In this document: positions 32,653-41,129 of the stretch, in pieces | Layout: each line of letters opens with the position of its first letter | Numbering within the stretch: position 1 is the first letter of the stretch | The notes under the pieces: generated by a model | The model's database searches: none | What the model was told of the DNA's origin: nothing | What the model saw: only the letters and a program-made list of their open reading frames with translations | Source of the DNA: SIRX01 sp965214475 | GTDB lineage: Bacteria; Actinomycetota; Rubrobacteria; Rubrobacterales; Rubrobacteraceae | NCBI GenBank assembly: GCA_965214475.1 | Contig: OZ243953.1 | Location: 434,001-498,000, forward strand | Length of the DNA stretch: 64,000 bases | Direction: 5' to 3' | Position numbers and translations under genes: made by a program

Positions 32653-34243
32653 GACCCGTGAGACAGGCAAACTCCAGCTAGATCTCAGCCAACCCATTCG
32701 CCTGGACTTGTGGGCCATCTCACTGGCGGTCGGTATTGTCGCGGGCATGGTCGTTCCACCTCTGGCCGTGGCTCTGACTGTGGCGAGTGTGACCGTGTCG
32801 ATGGGCGCCCTCGTGTGGCGCGCTCTCGTTCCTAACAGTTGGCGGTTGATGGTTATTCTGATTCCATTGTTCGTGTCCGGCGGGGTCGGCATCGCTTATT
32901 TGCACGCGGCGACCCCTGACCCGTTGGCGGAGCTTGCGGCGCTAGAGCCCGGCGAGGTAACGGTAGTCGGAGAAGTAGCTTCGCCTTCCGTACCGGGAGG
33001 TTACGGGTACAGGACCGACCTGCGCGTCGAGCACCTGTGGTACGAGGAGCAGGAGATTTTACGCGGCGGAGGACTTCAGGTGTTTTCGGGGGATATGAGT
33101 GTCGGGGTTGGAGATCGGGTGCGGGTGGACGGTGAGATCACCACTCCCGAGGTTGGTGAAGACGGCTTCGATTACGGTCGGTATCTCTCTACAAAGGGCA
33201 TCTCCGCCATTGTGTATGCTGACGGACTCTCGCGGGTAGACGAGAACCTCGGTTGGATTGGACAAGTACACCGCCGCACAGACGTCGCCCTCGGCTACGG
33301 TCTGAGGCCGCAAGAAGCATCCATAGTACGGGCAATGGTGCTTGGCGACCGCTCTCGCATGCCGGAGGATTTAGAAGAGGATTTTAGGCGTAGCGGGATA
33401 ACTCACATCCTGGCAATCTCCGGCCAGCATGTAGCCATCCTCGCGGCGATGGTTTACTTCGTGTTGCGCTCTTTGGCCGTTCCGCTAGCTGTCCGCATTC
33501 CATCCACCCTGGTACTTATATGGCTCTACATTATCGTGGCGGGTGCTCCACCATCGGCGGTCCGGGCCGGGGTGGTAGCGACTCTAGTGCTAGCTGCGAC
33601 CCTTCTAGGACGACAGATCTCACCGCTGCACTTTATGAGTACCATGCTCGCCGCAGTGCTCGCTTACAATCCGGATCTGGTCTACAGCACCGGTTTCCAG
33701 CTCTCGGTTGCGGCGGTGTTCGGAATCTTACTTCTGAGAAAGCCGCTGAAGTCGTTTTTGGAGAACAGTCTCTTTGGTCCGTTGTCCAGGCCGCCGGAGC
33801 TTCTAACAAACCTGCTGTCTATTTCTCTGGCAGCCCAGATCGCAACGGCCCCGATCATTGCCTCTACCTTTGAAGAGGTCTCGGTGATCGGGGCTCTTAC
33901 CAACCTCATCGCCGTGCCACTTTCGGGCCCGATCCTTACCCTCGGACTCCTCGGTTCGATGACGGGCAACATTCTGCCGAATCTAGCGTATCCGATCAAC
34001 TACACGAACGGCTTCCTGGTTACGCTCGTCGAGTGGACCGCCCAGGCGGCTTCGGCACTGCCATTTGCCGCGGTTCGTACACCGGGAACCACGTTGCCTC
34101 TGGTAGGAATTTTCTACTTTGGTTGCATTCCGGCTGCAATCTCCGAGAGCGTCTTCCCGAAAAAGCGTTGGCCTTTCTGGGCCGGCCTGATGATTCTGTG
34201 GACGGCGTGCTGGCTCGCACTCGTCGCTATCTCTAGCGAGTAG
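32639..34243 (+). CDS. comEC: ComEC/Rec2-type DNA channel protein lacking the metallo-beta-lactamase domain
   Basis: This 534-residue membrane protein has an N-terminal pair of spans and an extracellular OB-fold region (about 95-200, including GDRVRVDGEI and GFDYGRYLSTKGI). The competence domain follows, with the signature GITHILAISGQHVAIL near residue 250, and APPSAVRAG. The protein ends after the last membrane spans. Many ComEC proteins are 700-800 residues with a C-terminal metallo-beta-lactamase-like domain, proposed to degrade the non-imported strand. That domain is missing here. The start is TTG inside comEA. Confidence 0.9.
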   Translation: MQKFETRETGKLQLDLSQPIRLDLWAISLAVGIVAGMVVPPLAVALTVASVTVSMGALVWRALVPNSWRLMVILIPLFVSGGVGIAYLHAATPDPLAELAALEPGEVTVVGEVASPSVPGGYGYRTDLRVEHLWYEEQEILRGGGLQVFSGDMSVGVGDRVRVDGEITTPEVGEDGFDYGRYLSTKGISAIVYADGLSRVDENLGWIGQVHRRTDVALGYGLRPQEASIVRAMVLGDRSRMPEDLEEDFRRSGITHILAISGQHVAILAAMVYFVLRSLAVPLAVRIPSTLVLIWLYIIVAGAPPSAVRAGVVATLVLAATLLGRQISPLHFMSTMLAAVLAYNPDLVYSTGFQLSVAAVFGILLLRKPLKSFLENSLFGPLSRPPELLTNLLSISLAAQIATAPIIASTFEEVSVIGALTNLIAVPLSGPILTLGLLGSMTGNILPNLAYPINYTNGFLVTLVEWTAQAASALPFAAVRTPGTTLPLVGIFYFGCIPAAISESVFPKKRWPFWAGLMILWTACWLALVAISSE

Positions 34244-34246
34244 AAT
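34241..34246 (+). promoter_or_regulatory. -10 box of holA; transcript appears leaderless
   Basis: TAGAAT overlaps the comEC stop and ends 7 nt before the holA ATG. No Shine-Dalgarno lies between, so holA may have its own leaderless transcript besides read-through from comEC. Confidence 0.4.
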
Positions 34247-34253
34247 AAACTCC

Positions 34254-35177
34254 ATGGTCGTTTATCTACTTCTTGGAGATGATGAAGATCGCAAAAAGCG
34301 TAGCGTAGAAAAGCTGCGCCGCGACCGCGCGACGGACGCCTACGAGGCCACCGAGTCGAGCCCGGAGGAGGTCGTTTCGGCCTGCAACTCCTACTCACTC
34401 TTCGGTGGGGGGGCTTTCGTGTTGATTCGTAACCTCGATGCCTGGAATGCCGCCCAGAAGGCCAAGATCGTAACGTATCTAAAGAATCCTTCACCTGAAA
34501 CGGATCTGGTGATGCTCGGTAGCAAGCTCGGCGCCCGTGAGAAACTGCTCTCAGCCGTAAAGGAGTCCGGCGAGGTGCATAACTTTGAGCAACCTTCCGG
34601 CAGGGCGCTCGTGAAGTGGGTAGTGGGCTACGCTAAAAAGCAGAACTTGGATTTGCCCGAGGACGTCGCCGGCTTTCTCTCAGAGCGTTGCTCGGAGGAT
34701 AAAACCCGTCTCGCCCGCGAGGTCGAGAAGCTTTCTCTCTACGTCGAGGACAGAAGCGCCTCCAATGAAGACGTGGAGGCGCTCTGTCCTCCGGACTTGC
34801 AGTCCAATATATTCGCGTTCGTGGATGCCCTGGCTAATGGTGAGCGTGGTTCGGCGCTCAAGCTATTGGAAGATCTTTTGTCTACTGGCGAGCCGCCGCT
34901 TCGGGTGATGTATATGATCCGTCGCCAACTCAACCTCTTGGCTAGGGCCGAGTCTCTGTCCAAGCGGGGAACTCCGGCCCCCGAACTTGCAAAGGACCTC
35001 AAGATCCCGCCGTTTGTTGTCCGAAAGCTTCAGGAGCAGGGCCGTCGGATGAAAGATGGAGACGTCGAGCATGCTCTAGAGACAATCCTGGAGCTGGAAA
35101 GCGGTCTAAAAGGGGGCCAGGATCTTGGAGACGAACTTCAGGTGGAGCTTGCCGTGCTTAAACTAGCCCGTCAATGA
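34254..35177 (+). CDS. holA: DNA polymerase III delta subunit
   Basis: This 307-residue clamp-loader subunit opens the beta sliding clamp. The N-terminal fold begins VVYLLLGDDEDRKKR, as in the family; the middle contains GRALVKWVVGYAKKQNLDLP and DKTRLAREVEKLSLYV; the C-terminal collar includes NIFAFVDALANGERGSALKLL and MYMIRRQLNLLARA. Members lack catalytic motifs, and identification rests on these blocks and on the comEA-comEC-holA-rpsT order, which is standard in Gram-positive bacteria. Confidence 0.92.
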   Translation: MVVYLLLGDDEDRKKRSVEKLRRDRATDAYEATESSPEEVVSACNSYSLFGGGAFVLIRNLDAWNAAQKAKIVTYLKNPSPETDLVMLGSKLGAREKLLSAVKESGEVHNFEQPSGRALVKWVVGYAKKQNLDLPEDVAGFLSERCSEDKTRLAREVEKLSLYVEDRSASNEDVEALCPPDLQSNIFAFVDALANGERGSALKLLEDLLSTGEPPLRVMYMIRRQLNLLARAESLSKRGTPAPELAKDLKIPPFVVRKLQEQGRRMKDGDVEHALETILELESGLKGGQDLGDELQVELAVLKLARQ

Positions 35178-35195
35178 AGAGCGCATATAGGAGAA

Positions 35196-35236
35196 CCGGC
35201 ATAGCAGTCGCGCTTGCCGGAAGGTGTCGCTTTTTT
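35196..35236 (+). terminator. Terminator between holA and rpsT
   Basis: CCGGCA (35196-35201) and TGCCGG (35215-35220) form a 6-bp stem with a 13-nt loop. TTTTTT follows at 35231-35236, 10 nt after the stem. It lies between the convergent holA and rpsT genes. The gap between stem and T-run makes it imperfect. Confidence 0.5.
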
Positions 35237-35238
35237 AA

Positions 35239-35502
35239 CTAGCTTTCGGAATTTGAGCCGGCGAGGGCCTTATCGAAGCGGCTGACCTTGCGGGCTGCTT
35301 TGTTTGGGTGAATAACGCCTTTGACGGCCGCCTTGTCGTAAGCTTTCTGGGACTCGTTCCGGATCTCCAGGGCGTTCTCCGTATCGCCGGATTCAACCGC
35401 CTTGTAGAAGTTTTTGGAGAGGTTCCGCAGGCGGGCACGCACGGTACTATTCTGCTCGTTGCGCTTTAGGGACTGCTTGTCTCTCTTGGATGGTGCGGGC
35501 AT
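35239..35502 (-). CDS. rpsT: 30S ribosomal protein S20
   Basis: This 87-residue basic protein starts MPAPSKRDKQSLKRNEQN. The conserved RNA-binding helices follow (RARLRNLSKNF, KAYDKAAVKGVIHPNKAARK). ATG 35502 has GAGGAG about 7 nt upstream; the longer frame reading into lepA is not coding. It is oriented against its neighbours, as often found for rpsT beside holA and lepA. Confidence 0.95.
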   Translation of the reverse strand: MPAPSKRDKQSLKRNEQNSTVRARLRNLSKNFYKAVESGDTENALEIRNESQKAYDKAAVKGVIHPNKAARKVSRFDKALAGSNSES

Positions 35503-35520
35503 ATTTTGCTCCTCTGCTTT

Positions 35521-35549
35521 ATATAAGGGGTGTAACCGGGAGAATGTAA
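35521..35549 (-). promoter_or_regulatory. rpsT promoter
   Basis: On the minus strand: -35 TTACAT (35549-35544), a 17-bp spacer, and -10 TTATAT (35526-35521), 18 nt before the rpsT ATG. It diverges from the lepA promoter. Confidence 0.5.
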
Positions 35550-35577
35550 CATATGGGGGGCAGAGGGGCAATCGTGT

Positions 35578-35583
35578 TAAACT
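35578..35583 (+). promoter_or_regulatory. -10 box of lepA; transcript appears leaderless
   Basis: TAAACT ends 6 nt before the lepA GTG at 35590, and no Shine-Dalgarno precedes it. No -35 is clear. Confidence 0.4.
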
Positions 35584-35589
35584 CTCCGG

Positions 35590-37368
35590 GTGAAAAACAT
35601 CGAGCGCACGCGCAATTTCTGCATAATCGCGCATATTGATCACGGTAAGAGCACACTGGCCGACCGAATGTTGGACGCTACCGACGCCGTCCCCGAAAGG
35701 GAGCGGATGGCTCAGATCCTTGACACCATGGAACTTGAGCGCGAGCGGGGCATCACCATCAAGGCCCAGGCCGTCCGGCTGCTCTACAATCGCCCCGACG
35801 GCCAATGGAACTTGAACCTGATCGACACTCCGGGCCACGTGGACTTCGCCTACGAAGTCTCGCGGGCGATAGCGGCCTGCGAGGGTGCACTTCTGGTCGT
35901 AGACGCCGGACAAGGCATCCAGGCGCAGACGCTCGCCAATCTCTACCTGGCGATGGAGCACGACCTGGAGATAATCCCGGTCATAAACAAGATAGATCTT
36001 CCCGCCGCCGACGTGCCGGCCGTCACTGACGAGTTGGTAGAACTCCTGGGCGTTGACGAAGATGAGATACTCAAGATCTCCGCAAAGACCGGCGAGGGCA
36101 TAGATAAGGTCCTCGACGCTATCGTGGACCGCATCCCAAAGCCACAGACCATACAGGAAGAGACTCGGGCGCTCATCTTCGATTCGCACTACGACCCATA
36201 CCGGGGCGTCATCTCACTAGCCCGCATCTTCGACGGCGCGCTGTCGAGAGGCGACACCGTTCGGGCGATGGGCAGCGAAGAACAGTTCGAGATACTAGAA
36301 GTCGGTTGCTACTCACCGAAACCTACTGCGTTGGCGACCTTGCAGACCGGTGAGGTAGGTTACATGATAGCCGGCCTTAAAGACATAGAAGCCCTACGCG
36401 TCGGCGACACGGCAACGAGGACCGAAAATCCGGCTACCGAACCTCTACCGGGCTACGGACGGGTTTTGCCGACCGTCTTCTCCGGACTCTACCCAACTGA
36501 TGGGGACGATTTCGAGCAGCTACGCGACGCTCTATCGAAGCTACAGTTGAACGACGCCTCACTCTTCTTTGAGCCGGAGAACTCACGGATGGGGTTCGGA
36601 TTCCGGTGCGGGTTCCTGGGACTTCTGCACATGGAGATCGTGCAGGAACGGCTAGAGAGAGAGTTCGGCTTGGACCTTATCGCCTCTTCTCCAAGTGTGA
36701 AGTACGAGGTGGTAGAGAGCGGAGAACTTACCGAGATTACGAACCCGAGTGAGCTGCCGGAGATCTTCGAGGAGATCCGGGAGCCTGTGGTGCGGGCCAC
36801 CATTATTTGCCCGAAAGACTACGTTGGAGCTGTCATGAACCTCTGCCACGAGCGGCGCGGAGTCTCCATCGGCATGGAATATATGTCCACCCGCAGGGTG
36901 CAGCTCACCTACGACCTGCCGCTGGCGGAGATAATCACGGACTTCTTCGACGCCCTCAAGAGCAAGACGCGGGGCTACGCCTCCTACGACTACGAACCGC
37001 GGGACTACGAAGTCTCCGACCTGGTCAAGGTCGAGATTCTGGTTTCTGGTGAGACGGTAGATGCGCTTTCTTTTATCGTTCACCGCGACAAGGCTTACTA
37101 TAGAGGACGGGCGCTCGCGGAGAAGCTGAAGGAGCTTATACCGCGCCAGCAGTTCGAGGTCCCCGTACAGGCGTCGGTCGGGAAGCGCATCATCGCTCGC
37201 GAGACGGTGCGGGCTTATCGCAAAGACGTTACGGCCAAGTGCTACGGTGGCGACATCAGCCGTAAACGTAAGCTTCTGGAAAAGCAGAAGGCCGGTAAGC
37301 GTCGGATGAAGCAGGTGGGGAGTGTCGAAATCCCGCAGGAAGCCTTCCTGGCCGCGTTGCGGATCTGA
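35590..37368 (+). CDS. lepA: Elongation factor 4 (LepA)
   Basis: This 592-residue translational GTPase binds the ribosome and influences translocation and assembly. G-domain motifs: AHIDHGKST (G1), ERGITIKAQA (G2), LIDTPGHVDF (G3), NKIDLPAA (G4) and SAKTGEG (G5). The LepA-specific C-terminal domain is present, with RGYASYDYEPRDYE, the YRGRALAEKLKELIPRQQFEVPVQA region, and CYGGDISRKRKLLEKQKAGKRRMK. The start is GTG, close to a -10 box. Confidence 0.97.
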   Translation: MKNIERTRNFCIIAHIDHGKSTLADRMLDATDAVPERERMAQILDTMELERERGITIKAQAVRLLYNRPDGQWNLNLIDTPGHVDFAYEVSRAIAACEGALLVVDAGQGIQAQTLANLYLAMEHDLEIIPVINKIDLPAADVPAVTDELVELLGVDEDEILKISAKTGEGIDKVLDAIVDRIPKPQTIQEETRALIFDSHYDPYRGVISLARIFDGALSRGDTVRAMGSEEQFEILEVGCYSPKPTALATLQTGEVGYMIAGLKDIEALRVGDTATRTENPATEPLPGYGRVLPTVFSGLYPTDGDDFEQLRDALSKLQLNDASLFFEPENSRMGFGFRCGFLGLLHMEIVQERLEREFGLDLIASSPSVKYEVVESGELTEITNPSELPEIFEEIREPVVRATIICPKDYVGAVMNLCHERRGVSIGMEYMSTRRVQLTYDLPLAEIITDFFDALKSKTRGYASYDYEPRDYEVSDLVKVEILVSGETVDALSFIVHRDKAYYRGRALAEKLKELIPRQQFEVPVQASVGKRIIARETVRAYRKDVTAKCYGGDISRKRKLLEKQKAGKRRMKQVGSVEIPQEAFLAALRI

Positions 37369-37390
37369 CATCGGGAAACCAATCTCCCCG

Positions 37391-37399
37391 TGATAAAAT
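37391..37399 (+). promoter_or_regulatory. Extended -10 promoter of hrcA-dnaJ
   Basis: TGATAAAAT is a TGn-extended -10 element ending 9 nt before the hrcA ATG at 37409, with no Shine-Dalgarno. No CIRCE operator (TTAGCACTC-N9-GAGTGCTAA) is visible around it. Confidence 0.5.
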
Positions 37400-37408
37400 T
37401 CTTGCGTT

Positions 37409-38431
37409 ATGCGGCTCTCTAGTAGGCAACACGAAATACTGGTCCGGACCCTGGAGCTGTACATCTCCAGCGGCTCACCTGTGGGCAGTCATGCCCTCGG
37501 CGACTTCGTGGAGGCGAGCAGCTCGACGATTCGGGCCGAACTCGCGAACCTGGAGTCCGCCGGGCTACTGACTCACCCTCATACGTCTGCAGGACGCATC
37601 CCTACCGACGCCGGCTACCGTTACTACGTGGACGCCTTGATCTCCGGTGACGCGCCGGAGAACGACTCCTTCGAGGCTCCAGCGGGTTCGGGCAATATAG
37701 ATGAACTGCTTCGTGGCGTCTCCGAGGGTATGAGCGAGGTCACTCGCCTGTTGGCCGTGGTCGCTGGTCCGGGGGCCCTAGGCGATTCCCTGTCGCGCAT
37801 AGACTATCTGCCGTTGTCTCCAGAGTCGCTACTGCTCATCGTGTCGATGGACAGCGGCGCCTCGACGAGCACTACATTGTCGCTCCCGAACTACGTCGAA
37901 GACGGCGAGCTGCGGGAAATATTTATCTCCCTCAACTCCTGGATAGAAGGACGCCCGCTAGGGGTCGACCTGGAACTTGGGATCGCCGCCCGTAGAGTTC
38001 TTTCCGATCATAACCCCCAGGTCGTGAACGTGGTACTCGAAGCGGTGAACGTTCTCGGGCAGGCCACCGAGCGGGGAGTGTTTATACAAGGTGTCTCCGC
38101 ATTGCTCACACGATTGGATGACCTGGACCCATCGAGCCTCGCCGCGGTGATCGAGATCTTCGAGCGTCGGCGTTGGTTGCTGCGTCTTATGGGCGATGCT
38201 CTTCAGCGCTCCGTCTCAGATCCTTACGGAGTAGTAGTTTCCATCGGGGCTGAGAGTGGCTTCTACAACCTAGCGAGCACGAGCTTTGTCGCCGCCGCCT
38301 ACAACCAAGGCGAGCGGCCATACGGTGTCGTCAGCCTCATAGGCCCCAAGCGCATGGAGTACGACTCCGCCATCTCGACGGTTCGCTCCGCCGCCGAAGC
38401 CCTGACCTTCCGACTGAACGACCGCTTCTAA
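37409..38431 (+). CDS. hrcA: Heat-inducible transcription repressor HrcA
   Basis: The 340-residue protein has an N-terminal winged-helix domain with the HrcA signature SRQHEILVRTLELYISSGSP and SSTIRAELANLESAGLLTHPHTSAGRIPT. The dimerisation and sensor region follows, and a C-terminal YGVVSLIGPKRMEYDSAIS block. HrcA represses chaperone genes by binding CIRCE elements. No CIRCE is seen here, so its targets (groESL or dnaK) are likely elsewhere. dnaJ follows after 1 nt; grpE and dnaK are not in this operon. Confidence 0.95.
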   Translation: MRLSSRQHEILVRTLELYISSGSPVGSHALGDFVEASSSTIRAELANLESAGLLTHPHTSAGRIPTDAGYRYYVDALISGDAPENDSFEAPAGSGNIDELLRGVSEGMSEVTRLLAVVAGPGALGDSLSRIDYLPLSPESLLLIVSMDSGASTSTTLSLPNYVEDGELREIFISLNSWIEGRPLGVDLELGIAARRVLSDHNPQVVNVVLEAVNVLGQATERGVFIQGVSALLTRLDDLDPSSLAAVIEIFERRRWLLRLMGDALQRSVSDPYGVVVSIGAESGFYNLASTSFVAAAYNQGERPYGVVSLIGPKRMEYDSAISTVRSAAEALTFRLNDRF

Positions 38432-38432
38432 T

Positions 38433-39569
38433 ATGGCTACCAAGCGCGACTACTACGAAATTCTTGGCTTGTCCCGCGAAGCTGGCGACGCAGAGGTGAA
38501 GAAAGCCTACCGGCGCTTGGCCCGCGACCATCATCCCGACGCAAACCCCGGCGATACTGGCGCCGAAGAGCGTTTCAAAGAGTTGACTGAGGCCTACGAG
38601 GTCCTCTCCAACGCCAAAGCCCGTCAAGCCTACGACACCTACGGACATCAGGTGCCGCGCGGTGGCGGCTCCGCCGGAGGATACCCCGGAGGCGGGGATC
38701 CATTCGGCGGATTCCAGGATATCTTCGAAGCCTTTTTCGGCGACAGTTTTGGCGGCTCTTTCTTCGGTGGCTCGAGCACCCGCACCCGGAGCCGCGGAGG
38801 TGATGCCGAAGTAGAGGCCGAACTGTCTCTACGAGAAGCCGCTTTCGGGGCCGACCGGGAGATCAACGTGCAGACGGTGAAGAACTGCGGCGTGTGTGAT
38901 GGCCTGGGGGGTACACAGACCCGCACCTGTGGAACCTGCGACGGCGCTGGCGCAGTTCGTACCGTGCGACAGAGTATGCTGGGTCAGATGGTCAGTACGC
39001 AGCCGTGCTCGACTTGCGGAGGCAGTGGCCGAATTATCGAGGAGCCTTGCGACAACTGTCGTGGAAGCGGCAAGATCTCGGAGATGGTCTCGCGCAACCT
39101 CCGTATCCCAGCAGGCATCGAAGACGGTATGAGGATGCGCGTCGGGGCTGCTGGGCATGACGGAGATCCTGGAGCGCCGCCCGGAGACTTATACGTAATG
39201 GTGAAGGTTAAAGAAGATCCGGAATTGATGCGGGACGGGGAAGACTTGATCCATCGAATGAAGGTTACTTTCATTGAGGCGGCTTTGGGTACCGAGACTG
39301 AAGTACCGACGCTCGAAGGTCCGAAGAAGATTCACCTGGAGGCCGGCACCCAGCCGGGCGCGACGCTCCGGCTGGAGGGCGAGGGCATGCTGCGCTTGCA
39401 GCGCCGGGGTCGGGGACAACTCAAGGTTATGGTGGATGTAATGGTCCCGACCCGGCTCTCTGCCGAACAGCGGGAACTTCTGGAGCAGTTCGAAGCTGTC
39501 AGCGGCAATGAAACCTATAACGGGGGCGGCGGTTCCTTTTTCGAGCGTCTGAGGAGCGTATTCCGATAA
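38433..39569 (+). CDS. dnaJ: Chaperone DnaJ (type I)
   Basis: This 378-residue co-chaperone stimulates the DnaK ATPase. The J domain (1-68) has the HPD motif in RDHHPDANPG. A Gly/Phe-rich linker follows (about 70-115), then the zinc-binding domain with four CxxCxGxG repeats (CGVCDGLG, CGTCDGAG, CSTCGGSG, CDNCRGSG) near residues 150-215, then the C-terminal substrate-binding domains. All type I features are intact. It is transcribed with hrcA. Confidence 0.97.
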   Translation: MATKRDYYEILGLSREAGDAEVKKAYRRLARDHHPDANPGDTGAEERFKELTEAYEVLSNAKARQAYDTYGHQVPRGGGSAGGYPGGGDPFGGFQDIFEAFFGDSFGGSFFGGSSTRTRSRGGDAEVEAELSLREAAFGADREINVQTVKNCGVCDGLGGTQTRTCGTCDGAGAVRTVRQSMLGQMVSTQPCSTCGGSGRIIEEPCDNCRGSGKISEMVSRNLRIPAGIEDGMRMRVGAAGHDGDPGAPPGDLYVMVKVKEDPELMRDGEDLIHRMKVTFIEAALGTETEVPTLEGPKKIHLEAGTQPGATLRLEGEGMLRLQRRGRGQLKVMVDVMVPTRLSAEQRELLEQFEAVSGNETYNGGGGSFFERLRSVFR

Positions 39570-39577
39570 CTGCCAGG

Positions 39578-40303
39578 ATGTCTCGCACGGCTGTTACGCG
39601 CATCTTCGTAGATATAGCTTTGGAAGCTGGAAGCCTTCTGTCTCTACCGCAAGATGAGGCGCATCACATCTACAAAGTCCTCCGGGCAAAGAGCGGCGAC
39701 GTATTCGAGGTGGTCGATGCGACTCGAAACCTGTTCATCGCCGAACTGCAAGATGGATGGGAAGCCGCTATTCTGGAGAAGTTGCAGGTGCCAGGGAAAG
39801 ACCATTGTGAGGTGACGCTCTATCAGGCGGTGCCCAAAGGCAAACATATGGACCTGGTAGTTGAGAAAGCTACAGAGATCGGGGTCGCCAGGATCGTGCC
39901 GCTGGTGACGGAACAGAGTGTCGTTCGTCCTAGCGGCGAGGGCAAAGTCGAACGCTGGCGAAGGCTGGCGCGGTCAGCGGCCCGGCAGTCGCTACGGCTC
40001 CAGGTGCCGCATGTGGATGAACCTGTAAGCTTCGAAGAGGTTTTGCGGGAATCCGGCAAAGAGGGCGTGTTACTGCACAACGAGCCGGATCTTCCGCGTA
40101 TCGAAGAAGCAGTGTCCGGACCCGCAGTGCGTCTCTTCGTAGGTCCCGAAGGAGGATGGAGCGAAGCGGAGGTAGATCTAGCAAGGGACAATGGATTTGC
40201 CGTGACGCAGCTTGGTCCCTACAGACTGAGGAGTGAGACCGCTGGAATGGTGGCTACGGCCCGGGCTATAGCGGCATTGGAACAGTCCGCAGAGAGACTG
40301 TAG
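39578..40303 (+). CDS. rsmE: 16S rRNA m3U1498 methyltransferase
   Basis: This 241-residue SPOUT-fold methyltransferase acts on U1498 of 16S rRNA in the 30S subunit. The N-terminal PUA-like domain contains DEAHHIYKVLRAKSGD. The SPOUT part has KGKHMDLVVEKATEIGV, ERWRRLARSAARQSLR, FVGPEGGWSEAEVDLA and LGPYRLRSETAGMVA, the last forming the SAM-binding knot. It lies directly after dnaJ (8-nt gap), a widespread arrangement. Confidence 0.95.
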   Translation: MSRTAVTRIFVDIALEAGSLLSLPQDEAHHIYKVLRAKSGDVFEVVDATRNLFIAELQDGWEAAILEKLQVPGKDHCEVTLYQAVPKGKHMDLVVEKATEIGVARIVPLVTEQSVVRPSGEGKVERWRRLARSAARQSLRLQVPHVDEPVSFEEVLRESGKEGVLLHNEPDLPRIEEAVSGPAVRLFVGPEGGWSEAEVDLARDNGFAVTQLGPYRLRSETAGMVATARAIAALEQSAERL

Positions 40304-40317
40304 AGAGGAATAAGACC

Positions 40318-40662
40318 TTGAGCGACAATGATTGCATATTCTGCAAGATAGTGAACAAAGAGCTGGATGCCGAAGTAATCCTGGAGGACAATAAGGTTCT
40401 GGCATTTCACGACATAAACGGTCGCGCTCCGGTACACGCACTGGTCATCCCTCGCCAGCATGTCGCATCGCTGGAGGAGATCGGGGACTTGCCGGATGCC
40501 GTCACAAAGCGCCTCTTCGACGCTTCGCAGGAAGTTGCGGAGCAGCTAGGGGTGGCCGAGAGTGGCTACGCCGTAAGAATTAATAACGGCTCGGACGCGG
40601 GTCAAGAGGTTTTCCACCTGCATTTGCACGTCCTGGGTGGCGAGAAGATAGGAATGCCATGA
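40318..40662 (+). CDS. HIT-family nucleotide-binding hydrolase
   Basis: This 114-residue histidine-triad protein starts CIFCKIVNKELDAEVILED and carries the catalytic HxHxHxx motif as FHLHLHVLGG near residue 100. It is most like the HinT subfamily, which hydrolyses adenosine phosphoramidates. TTG start preceded by GAGAGGA. It overlaps yqeY by 4 nt. Confidence 0.94.
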   Translation: MSDNDCIFCKIVNKELDAEVILEDNKVLAFHDINGRAPVHALVIPRQHVASLEEIGDLPDAVTKRLFDASQEVAEQLGVAESGYAVRINNGSDAGQEVFHLHLHVLGGEKIGMP

Positions 40663-41102
40663 GCTTAACAGAGCAGATACAGCGTGATACAAAAGAGGCG
40701 ATGAAGAGCAGGGATAGGTCCCGGTCTTCGGCGCTGCGGATGCTCTCGGCAGCGTTACAGAACGCCGAATTGGAGACCGGCCAGCCTCTCAAGGAGGAGG
40801 AACAACAGGCCGTGCTCCGTCGTCAGTTGAAACAGCGGGAAGAGTCTGCGGAAGCGTACGGAAAAGCAGGGCGCGCGGAGCAGGCCGAGCACGAGTCGGC
40901 GGAGGCGGAGATCATTCGCGGGTACCTGCCGAAACCGCCGTCGCAGGAAGAATTGGAAAATATCGTGGACCAGGCGATAGAAGAGACCGGTGCGGCTGGT
41001 ATGAAAGACATGGGGAACGTTATGGGTCGGGCAATGGTACTGGCCGAGGGCCGCGCCGAGGGACGACAACTCTCTGCGTTGGTAAGAAGCCGATTGCAGT
41101 AG
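40659..41102 (+). CDS. yqeY: GatB/YqeY-domain protein
   Basis: This 147-residue protein is related to the tRNA-binding C-terminal domain of GatB. Typical features: SLTEQIQRDTKEAMKSRD, LRMLSAAL, KQREESAEAYGKAGR and IIRGYLPKP, GMKDMGNVMGRAM. Such stand-alone proteins often accompany rpsU or the phoH-ybeY-era cluster; a role in tRNA or amidotransferase function is suspected but unproven. It overlaps the HIT gene by 4 nt. Confidence 0.92.
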   Translation: MSLTEQIQRDTKEAMKSRDRSRSSALRMLSAALQNAELETGQPLKEEEQQAVLRRQLKQREESAEAYGKAGRAEQAEHESAEAEIIRGYLPKPPSQEELENIVDQAIEETGAAGMKDMGNVMGRAMVLAEGRAEGRQLSALVRSRLQ

Positions 41103-41129
41103 CAGGAATCAGAAGGAGGAACAACGGAC

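Noticed and set aside
35503..36189. N-terminal extension of rpsT reading back into lepA
   Set aside because: S20 is complete from ATG 35502 with a good Shine-Dalgarno; the extension is antisense to lepA.
37369..37408. CIRCE operator upstream of hrcA
   Set aside because: No TTAGCACTC-N9-GAGTGCTAA or close relative is present.
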